A DNA stretch of 64,000 bases from Nitrososphaerota archaeon (GTDB lineage Archaea > Thermoproteota > Nitrososphaeria_A > Caldarchaeales > Calditenuaceae): positions 372,001-436,000 of the forward strand of contig WUQR01000139.1 in NCBI GenBank assembly GCA_009889515.1, in the 5' to 3' direction. Positions 43,241-51,052 of this stretch are shown here, one piece after another. A program made the translations under genes and the position numbers. Within the stretch, counting starts at the first letter, position 1; every line of letters begins with the position of its first letter. The notes beneath the pieces were generated by a model that ran no database searches, was not told the origin of the DNA, and saw nothing but the letters and a program-made list of their open reading frames with translations.

Positions 43241-44149
43241 TTGATACTTGTCGTAGGTGGTCTCGGCTATATCGGCAGGCGGGTTGTCGAGTCCCTGGCT
43301 TCTATGGGCGAGGGTGTTCGGGTCCTGGATAAGGCTGAAGCTGGTGGACACTTGCCGGAGGGTGTGGAGATCGTTAGGGGAGACGCCGCGGAATTCTCCA
43401 CAGTCCTAGAGGCCATGCGCGGGGTTAGAGGTGTGGTGAACCTTGCAGCATACATCGACGTACACGAATCACTGCTTCATCCACAGAAGTATCTCCAAAA
43501 CAACTTCACCGTGCACCTGAACGTCCTCGAGGCTGCGAGGCGCTTGGGAGTGGAGAAGGTTGTGCTCGCCTCGAGTGCAGCTGTCTATGGAGACGCTCCC
43601 CCTCCTCTTAGAGAGGACGCAGAGGTCAGACCTACGAACCCATACGGCCTCAGCAAACTCTGTTGTGAACTCCTCTCCCAAAACTACCACGCGAGCTTCG
43701 GCACCGACGCGACAATCCTACGATACTTCAACGTGCTTGGAGAGGGTGGCCGAAACGTCCTGAAGATATTCGTAGAAAACGCTGTGGATGGAAGGCCGCT
43801 AGTAGTCAGGGGCCGATGGATCGGGGGCGAGTTCGTCCCCGCATCAAGAGACTTCATCTATGTCGGGGATGTGGCTGATGCGACCGTCAAAGCACTCTTC
43901 CTCGAGCCCGGCGTCTACAAGCTGAATATCGGGTGTGGTAAGCCTGTTAGCGTAAGGGATTTGGCGGAACTAGTCCTCAGGGAGACGTGTAGTGGGGCGG
44001 AGATATTGCTGGAGGAGCTTTCACAGCACGAACCCCTGATGAGCTGGGCCGACATAGCTAATGCGAGACAGATACTTGGGTGGATGCCCAGAACCAGCCT
44101 CGAGTCTATAGTGAAAAAATACGTTGAGTGGTATAAAGGCAAAAAATAG
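43241..44149 (+). CDS. NAD-dependent sugar-nucleotide epimerase/dehydratase (GalE-like)
   Basis: 302-residue extended SDR. The start VVGGLGYIGRRV holds the NAD-binding GxxGxxG; catalytic SSAAVYG and YGLSK (Tyr-xxx-Lys) are intact, and RYFNVLG and SRDFIYVGDVADA follow in order. UDP-glucose 4-epimerase or a related UDP-sugar enzyme is likely, serving glycan synthesis. TTG 43241 follows an AT-rich promoter by about 30 bases. It ends 36 bases before the convergent pilin gene. Substrate not resolved. Confidence 0.88.
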   Translation: MILVVGGLGYIGRRVVESLASMGEGVRVLDKAEAGGHLPEGVEIVRGDAAEFSTVLEAMRGVRGVVNLAAYIDVHESLLHPQKYLQNNFTVHLNVLEAARRLGVEKVVLASSAAVYGDAPPPLREDAEVRPTNPYGLSKLCCELLSQNYHASFGTDATILRYFNVLGEGGRNVLKIFVENAVDGRPLVVRGRWIGGEFVPASRDFIYVGDVADATVKALFLEPGVYKLNIGCGKPVSVRDLAELVLRETCSGAEILLEELSQHEPLMSWADIANARQILGWMPRTSLESIVKKYVEWYKGKK

Positions 44150-44185
44150 GTGGAGTGTGGAGGTACTCGGTTAGATTATCGTTTC

Positions 44186-44800
44186 TTATGCCAAGTCCAT
44201 GACCGGGTCTAGGGACGGCGGCAACCTCCTCTCAACCTTAAGCACAGAGCCAATCACCGGCTTCAACTGAATAGTGAAGACCTCCGTCGGTTGTAGAGAC
44301 TGCATCTCACTGATACCGACAGTTATCGACCAGAGCTCTCCAAACTCGATCAGATGGTCCCCATCACCTACAATCTGCTTTACGATGACGCCGGGGGAGC
44401 TGAAGGATATCACAGGTGCGGTTGCATTGCTCGTGTATACGTTCTCGATGCTTGTCCTCGGGTCGTGATAGGTTACCACGAGAGAGCCGACCCGCAAGTC
44501 AATAGGCCTCTTCCCTACAGCAACCTTGAAGAATATTGTAACGTTAGCCACCTGCCTGCTCCCTGAGTTAAGGTCGCTCCTAGCTATCACCGAGCCTACC
44601 GTCTCTATCGCCGAGGTTGCCTCGTCGATTCCAGCTTGGACCACCTCTCCACTTTTCTGTGTAGTGAAGAGTCCGAGGTTTAAGACGGCGAACGAGAAGG
44701 CAGCTGCTACGATGACGAAGCTGATCAGTATTATCGCTGTCTCGAGGCCTGTCAGCGCTGCTTTGCGTGTTGTATGGGGTTTGTATGTTGCGGCTGTCAT
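44186..44800 (-). CDS. Archaellin-like type IV prepilin
   Basis: 204 residues with a class III signal: a basic TRKAALTG leader, then the hydrophobic helix LETAIILISFVIVAAAFSF, which is the archaellin/pilin polymerisation core. Cleavage by an FlaK/PibD-type peptidase after the Gly is expected. The rest is a beta-rich domain with N-glycosylation-type sites (NVT, NAT). It is alone, without other archaellum genes nearby. A TATA box at 44828-44837 (reverse strand CTATTTATAC) is centred about 32 bases before ATG 44800. Archaellin is more likely than adhesive pilin, but both are open. Confidence 0.82.
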   Translation of the reverse strand: MTAATYKPHTTRKAALTGLETAIILISFVIVAAAFSFAVLNLGLFTTQKSGEVVQAGIDEATSAIETVGSVIARSDLNSGSRQVANVTIFFKVAVGKRPIDLRVGSLVVTYHDPRTSIENVYTSNATAPVISFSSPGVIVKQIVGDGDHLIEFGELWSITVGISEMQSLQPTEVFTIQLKPVIGSVLKVERRLPPSLDPVMDLA

Positions 44801-44827
44801 ACTGCGGAATATAGTGTATTTTCAGTA

Positions 44828-44837
44828 GTATAAATAG
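44828..44837 (-). promoter_or_regulatory. TATA box of the archaellin-like gene
   Basis: The reverse strand reads TATTTATACT. Its spacing to the start predicts a leader of only a few bases. Confidence 0.6.
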
Positions 44838-44900
44838 TTATGCTTAATGTTGTAGAAAAGCTTAAATATCAATTACTATTCTCATCATACAAAGTGCATA

Positions 44901-45296
44901 CTACTCTTTACGTACCTGACTTATCATCTTTCTATTAAGGACGACCCAGTACTCGACATTGGCTCCAGGCTCGAGCTTTGCCCTCAGCTCCTCCTCTGCT
45001 GGAAGCGGTATCTCGACTATTTCTAGGGTGTCTTTATCCATCACCGAGACCACCTCGCCCACCGTTACGACCTGCCCCGACCTCTTCTCGATTATCGGTA
45101 TCTCGACCCTCTGGTCCGAAGGGCCAACTATGTTCCGTTTGACGCCGTCGAAAATGCCTATGGCCACCACCCTAACCTTTGCCGACCCGTGCTTCCCTGT
45201 CTTAGACTTCTCAACCTCGACCACGCGGCACGGCTCGCCATCAATTACGATGTTGCTGCCCTCCTTGATTGATCCAAGCTCGGCTGGCCTGCTCAA
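44901..45296 (-). CDS. eif5A: Translation factor aIF5A
   Basis: 131 residues. The hypusine loop SKTGKHGSAK (31-40) contains K35, the residue modified by deoxyhypusine synthase. The C-terminal OB domain follows. It relieves ribosome stalling at proline-rich and other difficult stretches. The start is TTG 45296: the family N-terminus MSRPAELGSIKEG matches, and a TTTTAAGC box on the plus strand (45319-45326) lies 26 bases away, so the transcript should be leaderless from a TTG. Confidence 0.95.
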   Translation of the reverse strand: MSRPAELGSIKEGSNIVIDGEPCRVVEVEKSKTGKHGSAKVRVVAIGIFDGVKRNIVGPSDQRVEIPIIEKRSGQVVTVGEVVSVMDKDTLEIVEIPLPAEEELRAKLEPGANVEYWVVLNRKMISQVRKE

Positions 45297-45474
45297 ATCT
45301 TATCCCAACCACGATATGTTTTAAGCCACTATTTTAGCGCTGTCTGGCCTTGCGGTATGGCTTTTCCACGCGTGGGGGTGGTGAAGGATTAAATAGCCGA
45401 TGGGGGCTGGTGTCTGCGAGGGTTGAGTAGAGGGGGTTTAGTTTGGCCTTGCAGAGGCGATAAGTCAGCGGAAT

Positions 45475-46824
45475 ATTGAGGTAGAGAAGATAGATTGCAG
45501 CTATCAACCCTTCAAAATCTTCAGCGCACTGTCAAAAGAATATGAGCGCACCTATCTGCTAGAGTCTGTTTCCGGGCCGAGAAAGTTGGCCGAATTTTCC
45601 TTTATTGGCTGGGATCCAGTCGCGACTCTAGTCGTCGAGGATGGTGTGCTTGAGGTTTTCGATAAGTTGGAGGGTGTGAGGCTCAGGGTAGACGCTGAAA
45701 ACCCGATTCGGATTCTTGGAGAGCTCGTTCTAAGCTCCAAGAATAGAGAGAACAGATTCAGGTTTCTAGGCGGGGCCGTTGGATATGTCTCCTTCGAGAC
45801 TGTGAAATACTGGGAGGATATCCAGTTCAGAGAGAAGGCGGGACACGACTTTCCAGAGATGGAGTTCGGGATCTACGACCGGGGTATTATATTCGACCAC
45901 CGGATGAATGAGGCATACATCTATGGCCGTGATCCGAGCGCAGAGTGGGAGGAGGTCAAAAGGTTGGTGAGGGATGAGGGGGATGAGGAGCCTCTACGTG
46001 CCGTCAGCGTTAGGTCAAGCATTTCGAAGGAGGAGTTCGAGGAGATGGTGGTTAGGGCGAAGGAGTATATTGCTGCTGGGGATGTTCTCCAGGTCGTCCC
46101 TTCTAGGAGGATTGACGTAGAGGTGGCGGGGAGTTATCTGGGATACTATAGGGAGTTGAGGCGGATTAACCCTTCACCATACATGTATGTGTTTAGGCTG
46201 GATGATAGGTGGATTGTTGGGACTAGTCCTGAGATGCTGGTTAGGGTCGAGGGGTCTCGGGTTGAGACATTTCCGATTGCGGGTACCAGGCCGATGACTG
46301 GGCGTGCAGAAGAGGATGATAGATTGATGGAGGAGCTTAGGAGAGACGAGAAGGAGCTGGCCGAGCATGTAATGCTGGTTGACTTGGCGCGTAACGATCT
46401 TGGCCGGGTCTGCAGGTATGGGACCGTGAGGGTTGCCTCGCTGATGGAGGTGCATAGGTACAGCCATGTCCAGCACCTCGTCTCCCACGTAGTTGGAGAA
46501 CTAAAGCTTGGCTTGAGCGCAATAGACGCCCTCGAGGCCACCTTCCCCGCCGGGACCGTGACTGGCGCTCCTAAGCTCAGGGCCATCGAGATAATTGATG
46601 AGCTTGAGCCTGTGAGGCGTGGACCCTATGCGGGCTGTGTAGGATATATTTCCTTCAACGGCAGTGCTGATTTCGCTATAACCATTAGGACGCTTCTAGG
46701 CCACTCTGGCACGAGGGCGAGTATTCAGGTGGGTATGGGGGTGGTTGCAGACAGTAAGCCTGAGGCAGAGTGGTATGAGACGGAGCATAAGGCGGCTGCA
46801 CTTCTCTCAGCGATGGCGAGGTGA
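45475..46824 (+). CDS. trpE: Anthranilate synthase component I (TrpE), unusual start
   Basis: Uses chorismate and ammonia to make anthranilate, the first tryptophan step. The catalytic region is complete: LARNDLGRV, TFPAGTVTGAPK and GPYAGCVGYISF. Canonical starts give only 412 residues from TTG 45586, but the same frame continues upstream with clear TrpE N-terminal sequence (YQPFKIFSAL, YLLESVSGPRK). That frame is open back to a stop at 45439. It contains no ATG, GTG or TTG. ATT 45475 (then EVEKIDC) aligns with the usual first residues. A one-base loss near 45448 that removed a TTG from frame is the alternative. Confidence 0.88.
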   Translation: MEVEKIDCSYQPFKIFSALSKEYERTYLLESVSGPRKLAEFSFIGWDPVATLVVEDGVLEVFDKLEGVRLRVDAENPIRILGELVLSSKNRENRFRFLGGAVGYVSFETVKYWEDIQFREKAGHDFPEMEFGIYDRGIIFDHRMNEAYIYGRDPSAEWEEVKRLVRDEGDEEPLRAVSVRSSISKEEFEEMVVRAKEYIAAGDVLQVVPSRRIDVEVAGSYLGYYRELRRINPSPYMYVFRLDDRWIVGTSPEMLVRVEGSRVETFPIAGTRPMTGRAEEDDRLMEELRRDEKELAEHVMLVDLARNDLGRVCRYGTVRVASLMEVHRYSHVQHLVSHVVGELKLGLSAIDALEATFPAGTVTGAPKLRAIEIIDELEPVRRGPYAGCVGYISFNGSADFAITIRTLLGHSGTRASIQVGMGVVADSKPEAEWYETEHKAAALLSAMAR

Positions 46825-46829
46825 GGGTG

Positions 46830-47420
46830 ATGGTGCTAAAGGTGCTGGTGATAGATAACTTCGACTCATTTGTCTACAATATAGTCCAGTATCTCGGAGA
46901 GCTGGGCTCATACCCAATAGTCTTCAGAAACAATAAGCTGACCCTCGAGGAGGCCTTCAAACTCGACCCCGATGCGATCATCATATCACCCGGGCCAGGC
47001 CATCCAGCTGATAGGAGGTTCTTCGGCGTCTCAGGCGACATTATCTTGGAGATGGGTAAGGAGCGCCCAGTTCTGGGAGTGTGCCTTGGGCATCAGGGGA
47101 TTGTCTGTGTCTTTGGAGGGCGGGTAGAAAGGGCTTCTAGGCTGATGCACGGGAAGGTGAGTATGGTGCGGCATAGCGGCTCGGGAATCTTCGAAGCCGT
47201 TAAGAACCCACTCCGAGTCGCCCGCTACCATTCACTGGCTGTCAAGCCCCCGCTCCCAGAAGCCTTGGAGATCACGGCCGTCGCCCTAGACGACGCCGAG
47301 ATAATGGCCCTAGAGCACAGGAAGTATCCAATCTACGGCGTCCAATTCCACCCAGAGTCAATAATGACGGAGGAGGGGCACAAAATACTGGAAAACTTTC
47401 TCAAAACCGCCAAGAGATAG
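46830..47420 (+). CDS. trpG: Anthranilate synthase component II (TrpG), glutamine amidotransferase
   Basis: About 196 residues of class I amidotransferase supplying ammonia to TrpE. Catalytic triad: C85 in GVCLGHQ, H174 and E176 in FHPES. The N-terminal VIDNFDSFVYNI and SPGPGHP are typical. ATG 46830 has GAGGTGA five bases upstream. GTG 46821, which overlaps the trpE stop, is a possible but weaker start. Coupled to trpE; no other trp genes follow. Confidence 0.94.
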   Translation: MVLKVLVIDNFDSFVYNIVQYLGELGSYPIVFRNNKLTLEEAFKLDPDAIIISPGPGHPADRRFFGVSGDIILEMGKERPVLGVCLGHQGIVCVFGGRVERASRLMHGKVSMVRHSGSGIFEAVKNPLRVARYHSLAVKPPLPEALEITAVALDDAEIMALEHRKYPIYGVQFHPESIMTEEGHKILENFLKTAKR

Positions 47421-47463
47421 CTGAGAAGAGGATATTTAGAGTTCCACGACCATTGTCTTATGG

Positions 47464-48696
47464 ATGAGTGAGTCGGGCGATTCGATTCGAGGGTCATGGG
47501 GAGACGAGCTTTCGGGCCTGCGTATAGCCCACTGTCTAACTGGGAGCATCTCAGTATACAGGGCTCCAGACATCGCGAGGGCCCTAATCAGGCACGGCGC
47601 CGACGTCATTCCAGTAATGACACCTGACGCTTCTAAACTGCTAAACCCCCAACTAATGGAGTGGGCCACTGGAAACACTCCCATAGTCGAGATAGGTGGC
47701 CGTGTGGAGCACGTCGAGCTTACAGAGGGGAAGGGACGGGTGGACCTAGTGTTAGTCGCACCGGCCACCGCGAACACCCTCGTCAAAATGAGTCTGGGAG
47801 TCTCAGACAATCCAGTCACACTTGTATGCTCCGCCGCGCTCGGGTCTAGGATTCCGGTCGTGGTTGCGCCAGCGATGCACGCCTCCATGACGAATAATCC
47901 AGCTGTGGTGGAATCGCTTAGACGTCTAAAAGAAATGGGGGTTGGGGTAGTTGAGCCGGTGGTGGAGGAGTCAAAGGCCAAGCTGGCCCCCGAGACGCAC
48001 ATAGTTGACGAGGTTATCTACCATCTTTCTCCCAAGCCATTAAAGGGTAGGCGCTTCGTAGTGAGCGCCGGGCCTACTCGAGAATACATTGACAGGGTTC
48101 GCTACATCTCAAACCCTAGTAGCGGGTTGATGGGCATCGAGATGGCTAGAAGTCTGCGGATGCTTGGAGGCGAGGTCTCTCTGGTGCTGGGCCCCACACA
48201 CATCGAACCTCCCACAGGCCTCAAGGTCAGAAGAGTCGAGTCGAGCAAAGAGATGGAGAAGGCTGTCTTAGAAGAGGCGGAAGGGGCAGAAGCATTCTTC
48301 TCGGCAGCGGCCGTAGCAGACTACAAACCAGTCCGCACAATCGACGAGAAGATCGAGACCGCCACCCACCCCAAGATTGTCTTAGAACTTGAGGCGACAC
48401 CCAAGATACTCGATTCAGTCAGGAAGAAGTTCCCAGAGATCGAGATTATACCTTTCAAGGCAGCCTACGGGCTAGGCGAAGGCTTGGCGAAGGTTGTAGA
48501 GAGCCTATCCCATCTAAACCCACTGATGGTCGTTGTCAACGACGTCTCCCGCAGGGACATCGGCTTCGCCTCAGCATTCAACGAGGTGACAGTAGTCGGA
48601 CGGTCAGGAAAAATCTACCCGATATCAAAGGCCAGAAAATCAACAGTCGCCCGAAACATAGCGAAGCTCTACTTGGCCGAGAAGGGATTGACATAG
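47464..48696 (+). CDS. coaBC: Bifunctional phosphopantothenoylcysteine decarboxylase/synthetase (CoaBC)
   Basis: 410 residues, coenzyme A biosynthesis. The N-terminal flavin-dependent CoaC domain (about 1-190) has HCLTGSISVYRAP, the VLVAPATANTLVKM region and the substrate clamp APAMHASMTNNP. The C-terminal CoaB domain starts at RRFVVSAGPTREYID and holds RYISNPSSGLMG and FFSAAAVADYKP. It starts 43 bases after trpG, so it may share the transcript. Complete and normal. Confidence 0.94.
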   Translation: MSESGDSIRGSWGDELSGLRIAHCLTGSISVYRAPDIARALIRHGADVIPVMTPDASKLLNPQLMEWATGNTPIVEIGGRVEHVELTEGKGRVDLVLVAPATANTLVKMSLGVSDNPVTLVCSAALGSRIPVVVAPAMHASMTNNPAVVESLRRLKEMGVGVVEPVVEESKAKLAPETHIVDEVIYHLSPKPLKGRRFVVSAGPTREYIDRVRYISNPSSGLMGIEMARSLRMLGGEVSLVLGPTHIEPPTGLKVRRVESSKEMEKAVLEEAEGAEAFFSAAAVADYKPVRTIDEKIETATHPKIVLELEATPKILDSVRKKFPEIEIIPFKAAYGLGEGLAKVVESLSHLNPLMVVVNDVSRRDIGFASAFNEVTVVGRSGKIYPISKARKSTVARNIAKLYLAEKGLT

Positions 48697-48704
48697 CATG
48701 TTAG

Positions 48705-48714
48705 GTAAATATAA
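48705..48714 (+). promoter_or_regulatory. TATA box of tRNA-Asn
   Basis: GTAAATATAA is centred 26 bases upstream of the first base of the mature tRNA. Confidence 0.6.
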
Positions 48715-48735
48715 CACCACCAGCGGACGTTCCTT

Positions 48736-48807
48736 GGGCCCGTAGCTCAGTGGTAGAGCGCCCGGCTGTTAACCGGAAGGTCGTGGGTTCGAATCCCACC
48801 GGGCCCG
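48736..48807 (+). tRNA. tRNA-Asn (GTT)
   Basis: Cloverleaf: acceptor GGGCCCG pairs with CGGGCCC, the D arm is GCTC/GAGC, and the anticodon loop CTGTTAA gives GTT. The T arm GTGGG/CCCAC encloses TTCGAAT. Discriminator G; no encoded CCA and no intron. As a reader of AAC/AAU it is a substrate for KEOPS t6A modification. Confidence 0.96.
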
Positions 48808-48873
48808 GGAGAAAAGATCAGCCACTAGTCTAGGATTAAATATATCACGGCCGGCTATTCCTAGTCCCTCGAA

Positions 48874-49812
48874 TTGAAACAGGTGGTGTACAGCACGGTT
48901 AAGCTGAAGCCGGAACTCAGACGCATGATCGAGGACTATGCCGAAGTGTACGAGGTGGGGGAGGGTGGCGCACCAGACCTAAGCCGCGTGACCGTCTTGC
49001 TCTGCGGGCCCGTCACGGGGCAGGATCTCGATGCCATGAAGAATCTGCGATTCATACAGTGTGTCTATGCAGGTGTTGACTCCCTTCCCTGGAGCCACAT
49101 ACGAGAGGACGTGACCGTGGCTAGCAATGTGGGGTCAAACGCGGACGCAGTCGCGGAGCACGCGTTCGCACTGCTGTTAGCTGCTGCGAAACGCATAACT
49201 TTCTTTGACCAGCGGGTTAGGGGTGGAAACTTTGAAGTTGTAGGAGAGTCGAAAATGCTTCACGGGCGAAGAATATGCATTCTCGGGCTCGGTGCGATCG
49301 GCACTAGGGTGGCTGAGATTGCTAAGGCGTTCAAGATGCATGTTGTGGGCTACGGTAGGTCTCTCAGGAGTGGGGCTGTAGTAGACGAGTTCTACCCTCC
49401 TGAGAGGATCGACGAGGCGTTGAAGGGGTGCGACTACGCCGTAATAGCCCTGCCCCTCACCAAGCACACCCGCGGCCTCATAACTTATGAGAGATTGTGC
49501 CTCATGAAGCGTGACGGGATACTAGTAAACGTGGGTAGAGCGCCCATAGTGGTCAAGGAGGACCTAGTGAGATTCCTCAAGGAGAACCCCTCATTCATAT
49601 TCGCGAACGATGTCTGGTGGAATATTCGAAGCCCATCAGAGGACTCTGACGTATACTCACTCCCTAACACCCTCTCCACGCCTTGGGTAGCTGGGGCGGC
49701 CAGCTCCAGGGAAACCTATGAAGAGATGCTGCGGCAGGCCGTCGAAAATGTTGTAAGATATCTGAAAGGCGAGAAGCCACTAAACATAGTCAGGCACGAA
49801 GACTACCGCTGA
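48874..49812 (+). CDS. D-2-hydroxyacid dehydrogenase family protein with altered catalytic residues
   Basis: 312 residues. The NAD domain (ILGLGAIGTRVAEIAKAF) and overall fold are intact, and the substrate Arg is present as R222 (NVGRAPIV). The usual acid DVFE is DVWW (248-249), and the catalytic His of the PHxAG motif is W271 (TPWVAG). Normal hydride transfer with His-Glu proton relay therefore looks impossible. Either another residue serves or the protein binds NAD for another purpose. TTG 48874 is the only nearby start. It is downstream of tRNA-Asn and stands alone. Related to glyoxylate/hydroxypyruvate reductases by fold. Confidence 0.82.
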   Translation: MKQVVYSTVKLKPELRRMIEDYAEVYEVGEGGAPDLSRVTVLLCGPVTGQDLDAMKNLRFIQCVYAGVDSLPWSHIREDVTVASNVGSNADAVAEHAFALLLAAAKRITFFDQRVRGGNFEVVGESKMLHGRRICILGLGAIGTRVAEIAKAFKMHVVGYGRSLRSGAVVDEFYPPERIDEALKGCDYAVIALPLTKHTRGLITYERLCLMKRDGILVNVGRAPIVVKEDLVRFLKENPSFIFANDVWWNIRSPSEDSDVYSLPNTLSTPWVAGAASSRETYEEMLRQAVENVVRYLKGEKPLNIVRHEDYR

Positions 49813-49830
49813 AAGACAGCCTCCACCAAA

Positions 49831-50253
49831 CTATCCAGTAATTATTCCCAGAGACGGATATCTCGATAAGAAGTGTAGGACAAGCGACTTATACGTGTAG
49901 AACTCGCCCGTAGGAAGGCGGTCCAAACCTCTGAGATCCGAGAGCTTCGCAAACGCGGCCGCCGCCTCCGCCCCCCTAACTAGGTATAGGTCCTCGGCCT
50001 CACCCCTAGCGAAGACAATTGGAAAGATGGGAGCATCCAAGAGCTCGGCGGGCAGCTTCGAAGCAGCCTCCTCCAGATCTCTTCTGGAAAAATAGTGCCG
50101 CCCCCCACCTCTAGTCTCCACGTAGGGTCTCGGCTGGCCTAGAAGCTCCCTTATCGAGGCTCTCCGCGCAGGGAAAATATCCTGTAAGATGCGGGTCTGT
50201 TTTGAGAGCCATGCCTCAACACGCTCATCCCAACCTGGCTCAGCCAAAACCAA
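49831..50253 (-). CDS. UPF0216/DUF61-family protein
   Basis: 140 residues. PYVETRGGGRHYFSRRDLEEA near 43-63 followed by LLDAPIFPIVF is the pattern of the archaeal UPF0216 (DUF61) family, whose function is unknown. TTG 50253 is the start. A TATA box at 50271-50280 is shared with the divergent uS9 gene. Family call from memory of the RHYF motif. Its pairing with a ribosomal protein hints at translation, without proof. Confidence 0.72.
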   Translation of the reverse strand: MVLAEPGWDERVEAWLSKQTRILQDIFPARRASIRELLGQPRPYVETRGGGRHYFSRRDLEEAASKLPAELLDAPIFPIVFARGEAEDLYLVRGAEAAAAFAKLSDLRGLDRLPTGEFYTYKSLVLHFLSRYPSLGIITG

Positions 50254-50270
50254 CAGAACATAAGCGACGA

Positions 50271-50280
50271 ATCTATATAA
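50271..50280. promoter_or_regulatory. Shared near-palindromic TATA box (uS9 and UPF0216 genes)
   Basis: ATCTATATAA is nearly symmetric about CTATATA. Its centre is about 26 bases from TTG 50253 on one side and 37 from ATG 50313 on the other, so one element could serve both directions. No other TATA-like element lies in this 59-base gap. Confidence 0.5.
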
Positions 50281-50312
50281 GTTGGGGCCCCAAACAATCC
50301 TCTTAGCAGAGA

Positions 50313-50711
50313 ATGGTCAAGGCCGAGACAATATTCACAGGCTTCAGGAAAGAGGCGAAGGCGAGGCTACTTCTTAGGCCGGGGACAGGCAGGATATTTA
50401 TAAACGGCATGCTCCTAGACCACCTACCCAACTCCCTTGCCCGGGAAAAGATACTAGCGCCTCTGAGGCTCGACGAGAAATTCGCGAAGAAACACGACTT
50501 CCTGATAAAGGTCAGGGGAGGAGGGGTCATGGGCCAGGCCGAGGCCTGCGCAATGGCTATCGCCCGCGCAATGGCAGCAGCCAGCGCAGCCCTAAAAGAG
50601 AAGATAATATCACTTGATAGACACCTGCTCGTCGGCGACCCCAGAAGGACAGAGCCGAAAAAACCCAACAGGCGGTCAGCACGACGCTTCAAGCAAAAGA
50701 GCTACAGATAG
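50313..50711 (+). CDS. rps9: Small-subunit ribosomal protein uS9
   Basis: 132 residues. FTGFRKEAKARLLLRPGTGRIFING, given in pieces, opens the fold: RKEAKARLLLRPG and GRIFING. VRGGGVMGQAEACAMAIARA at about 69-88 is the conserved core, and the basic tail ends in KSYR, which reaches the decoding site. Length is normal for archaea. Unlike many archaea it is not preceded by uL13 nor followed by rpoN. Confidence 0.95.
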   Translation: MVKAETIFTGFRKEAKARLLLRPGTGRIFINGMLLDHLPNSLAREKILAPLRLDEKFAKKHDFLIKVRGGGVMGQAEACAMAIARAMAAASAALKEKIISLDRHLLVGDPRRTEPKKPNRRSARRFKQKSYR

Positions 50712-51052
50712 CAAAGTAACGGTAGACAGGGTTCCACCCTCCCAAAATACAGCCCCTCTCGACGCATTAGAGTTTCAGATTAGACGACTCTTGAAAGGAA
50801 CTCAGGCTCTGTCGATTAAGATATCTCACGAGGTGCTGGAGGAGGTTAGGGGGCTGCGGCAGTTTTTCCAGCGCTTCTAGGCGAGAGACAAGCAAGGATG
50901 GAAGGGATAACACCTGAGACTAAAGCAATACTAGGATTATCCTCCCAGTCGGTGAATGTTTGGAACCTAGTAGCCATTATCCATAAAATCGGATAATATC
51001 GGCTAAGCAAGCGACGAGCTCTGTAAAAATCCGTTGAGGTGGGTGTTCTTGG
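50712..51052. other. 341-base gap with a possible small ORF and a hairpin
   Basis: After uS9 one plus-strand frame stays open to TAG 50880 and ends EVLEEVRGLRQFFQRF. It has no start codon outside uS9; the only ATG (50614) lies inside it, so coding is doubtful. At 50976-50997 ATTATCC and GGATAAT form a 7-base stem that may end a transcript. The remainder shows nothing. Confidence 0.25.
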
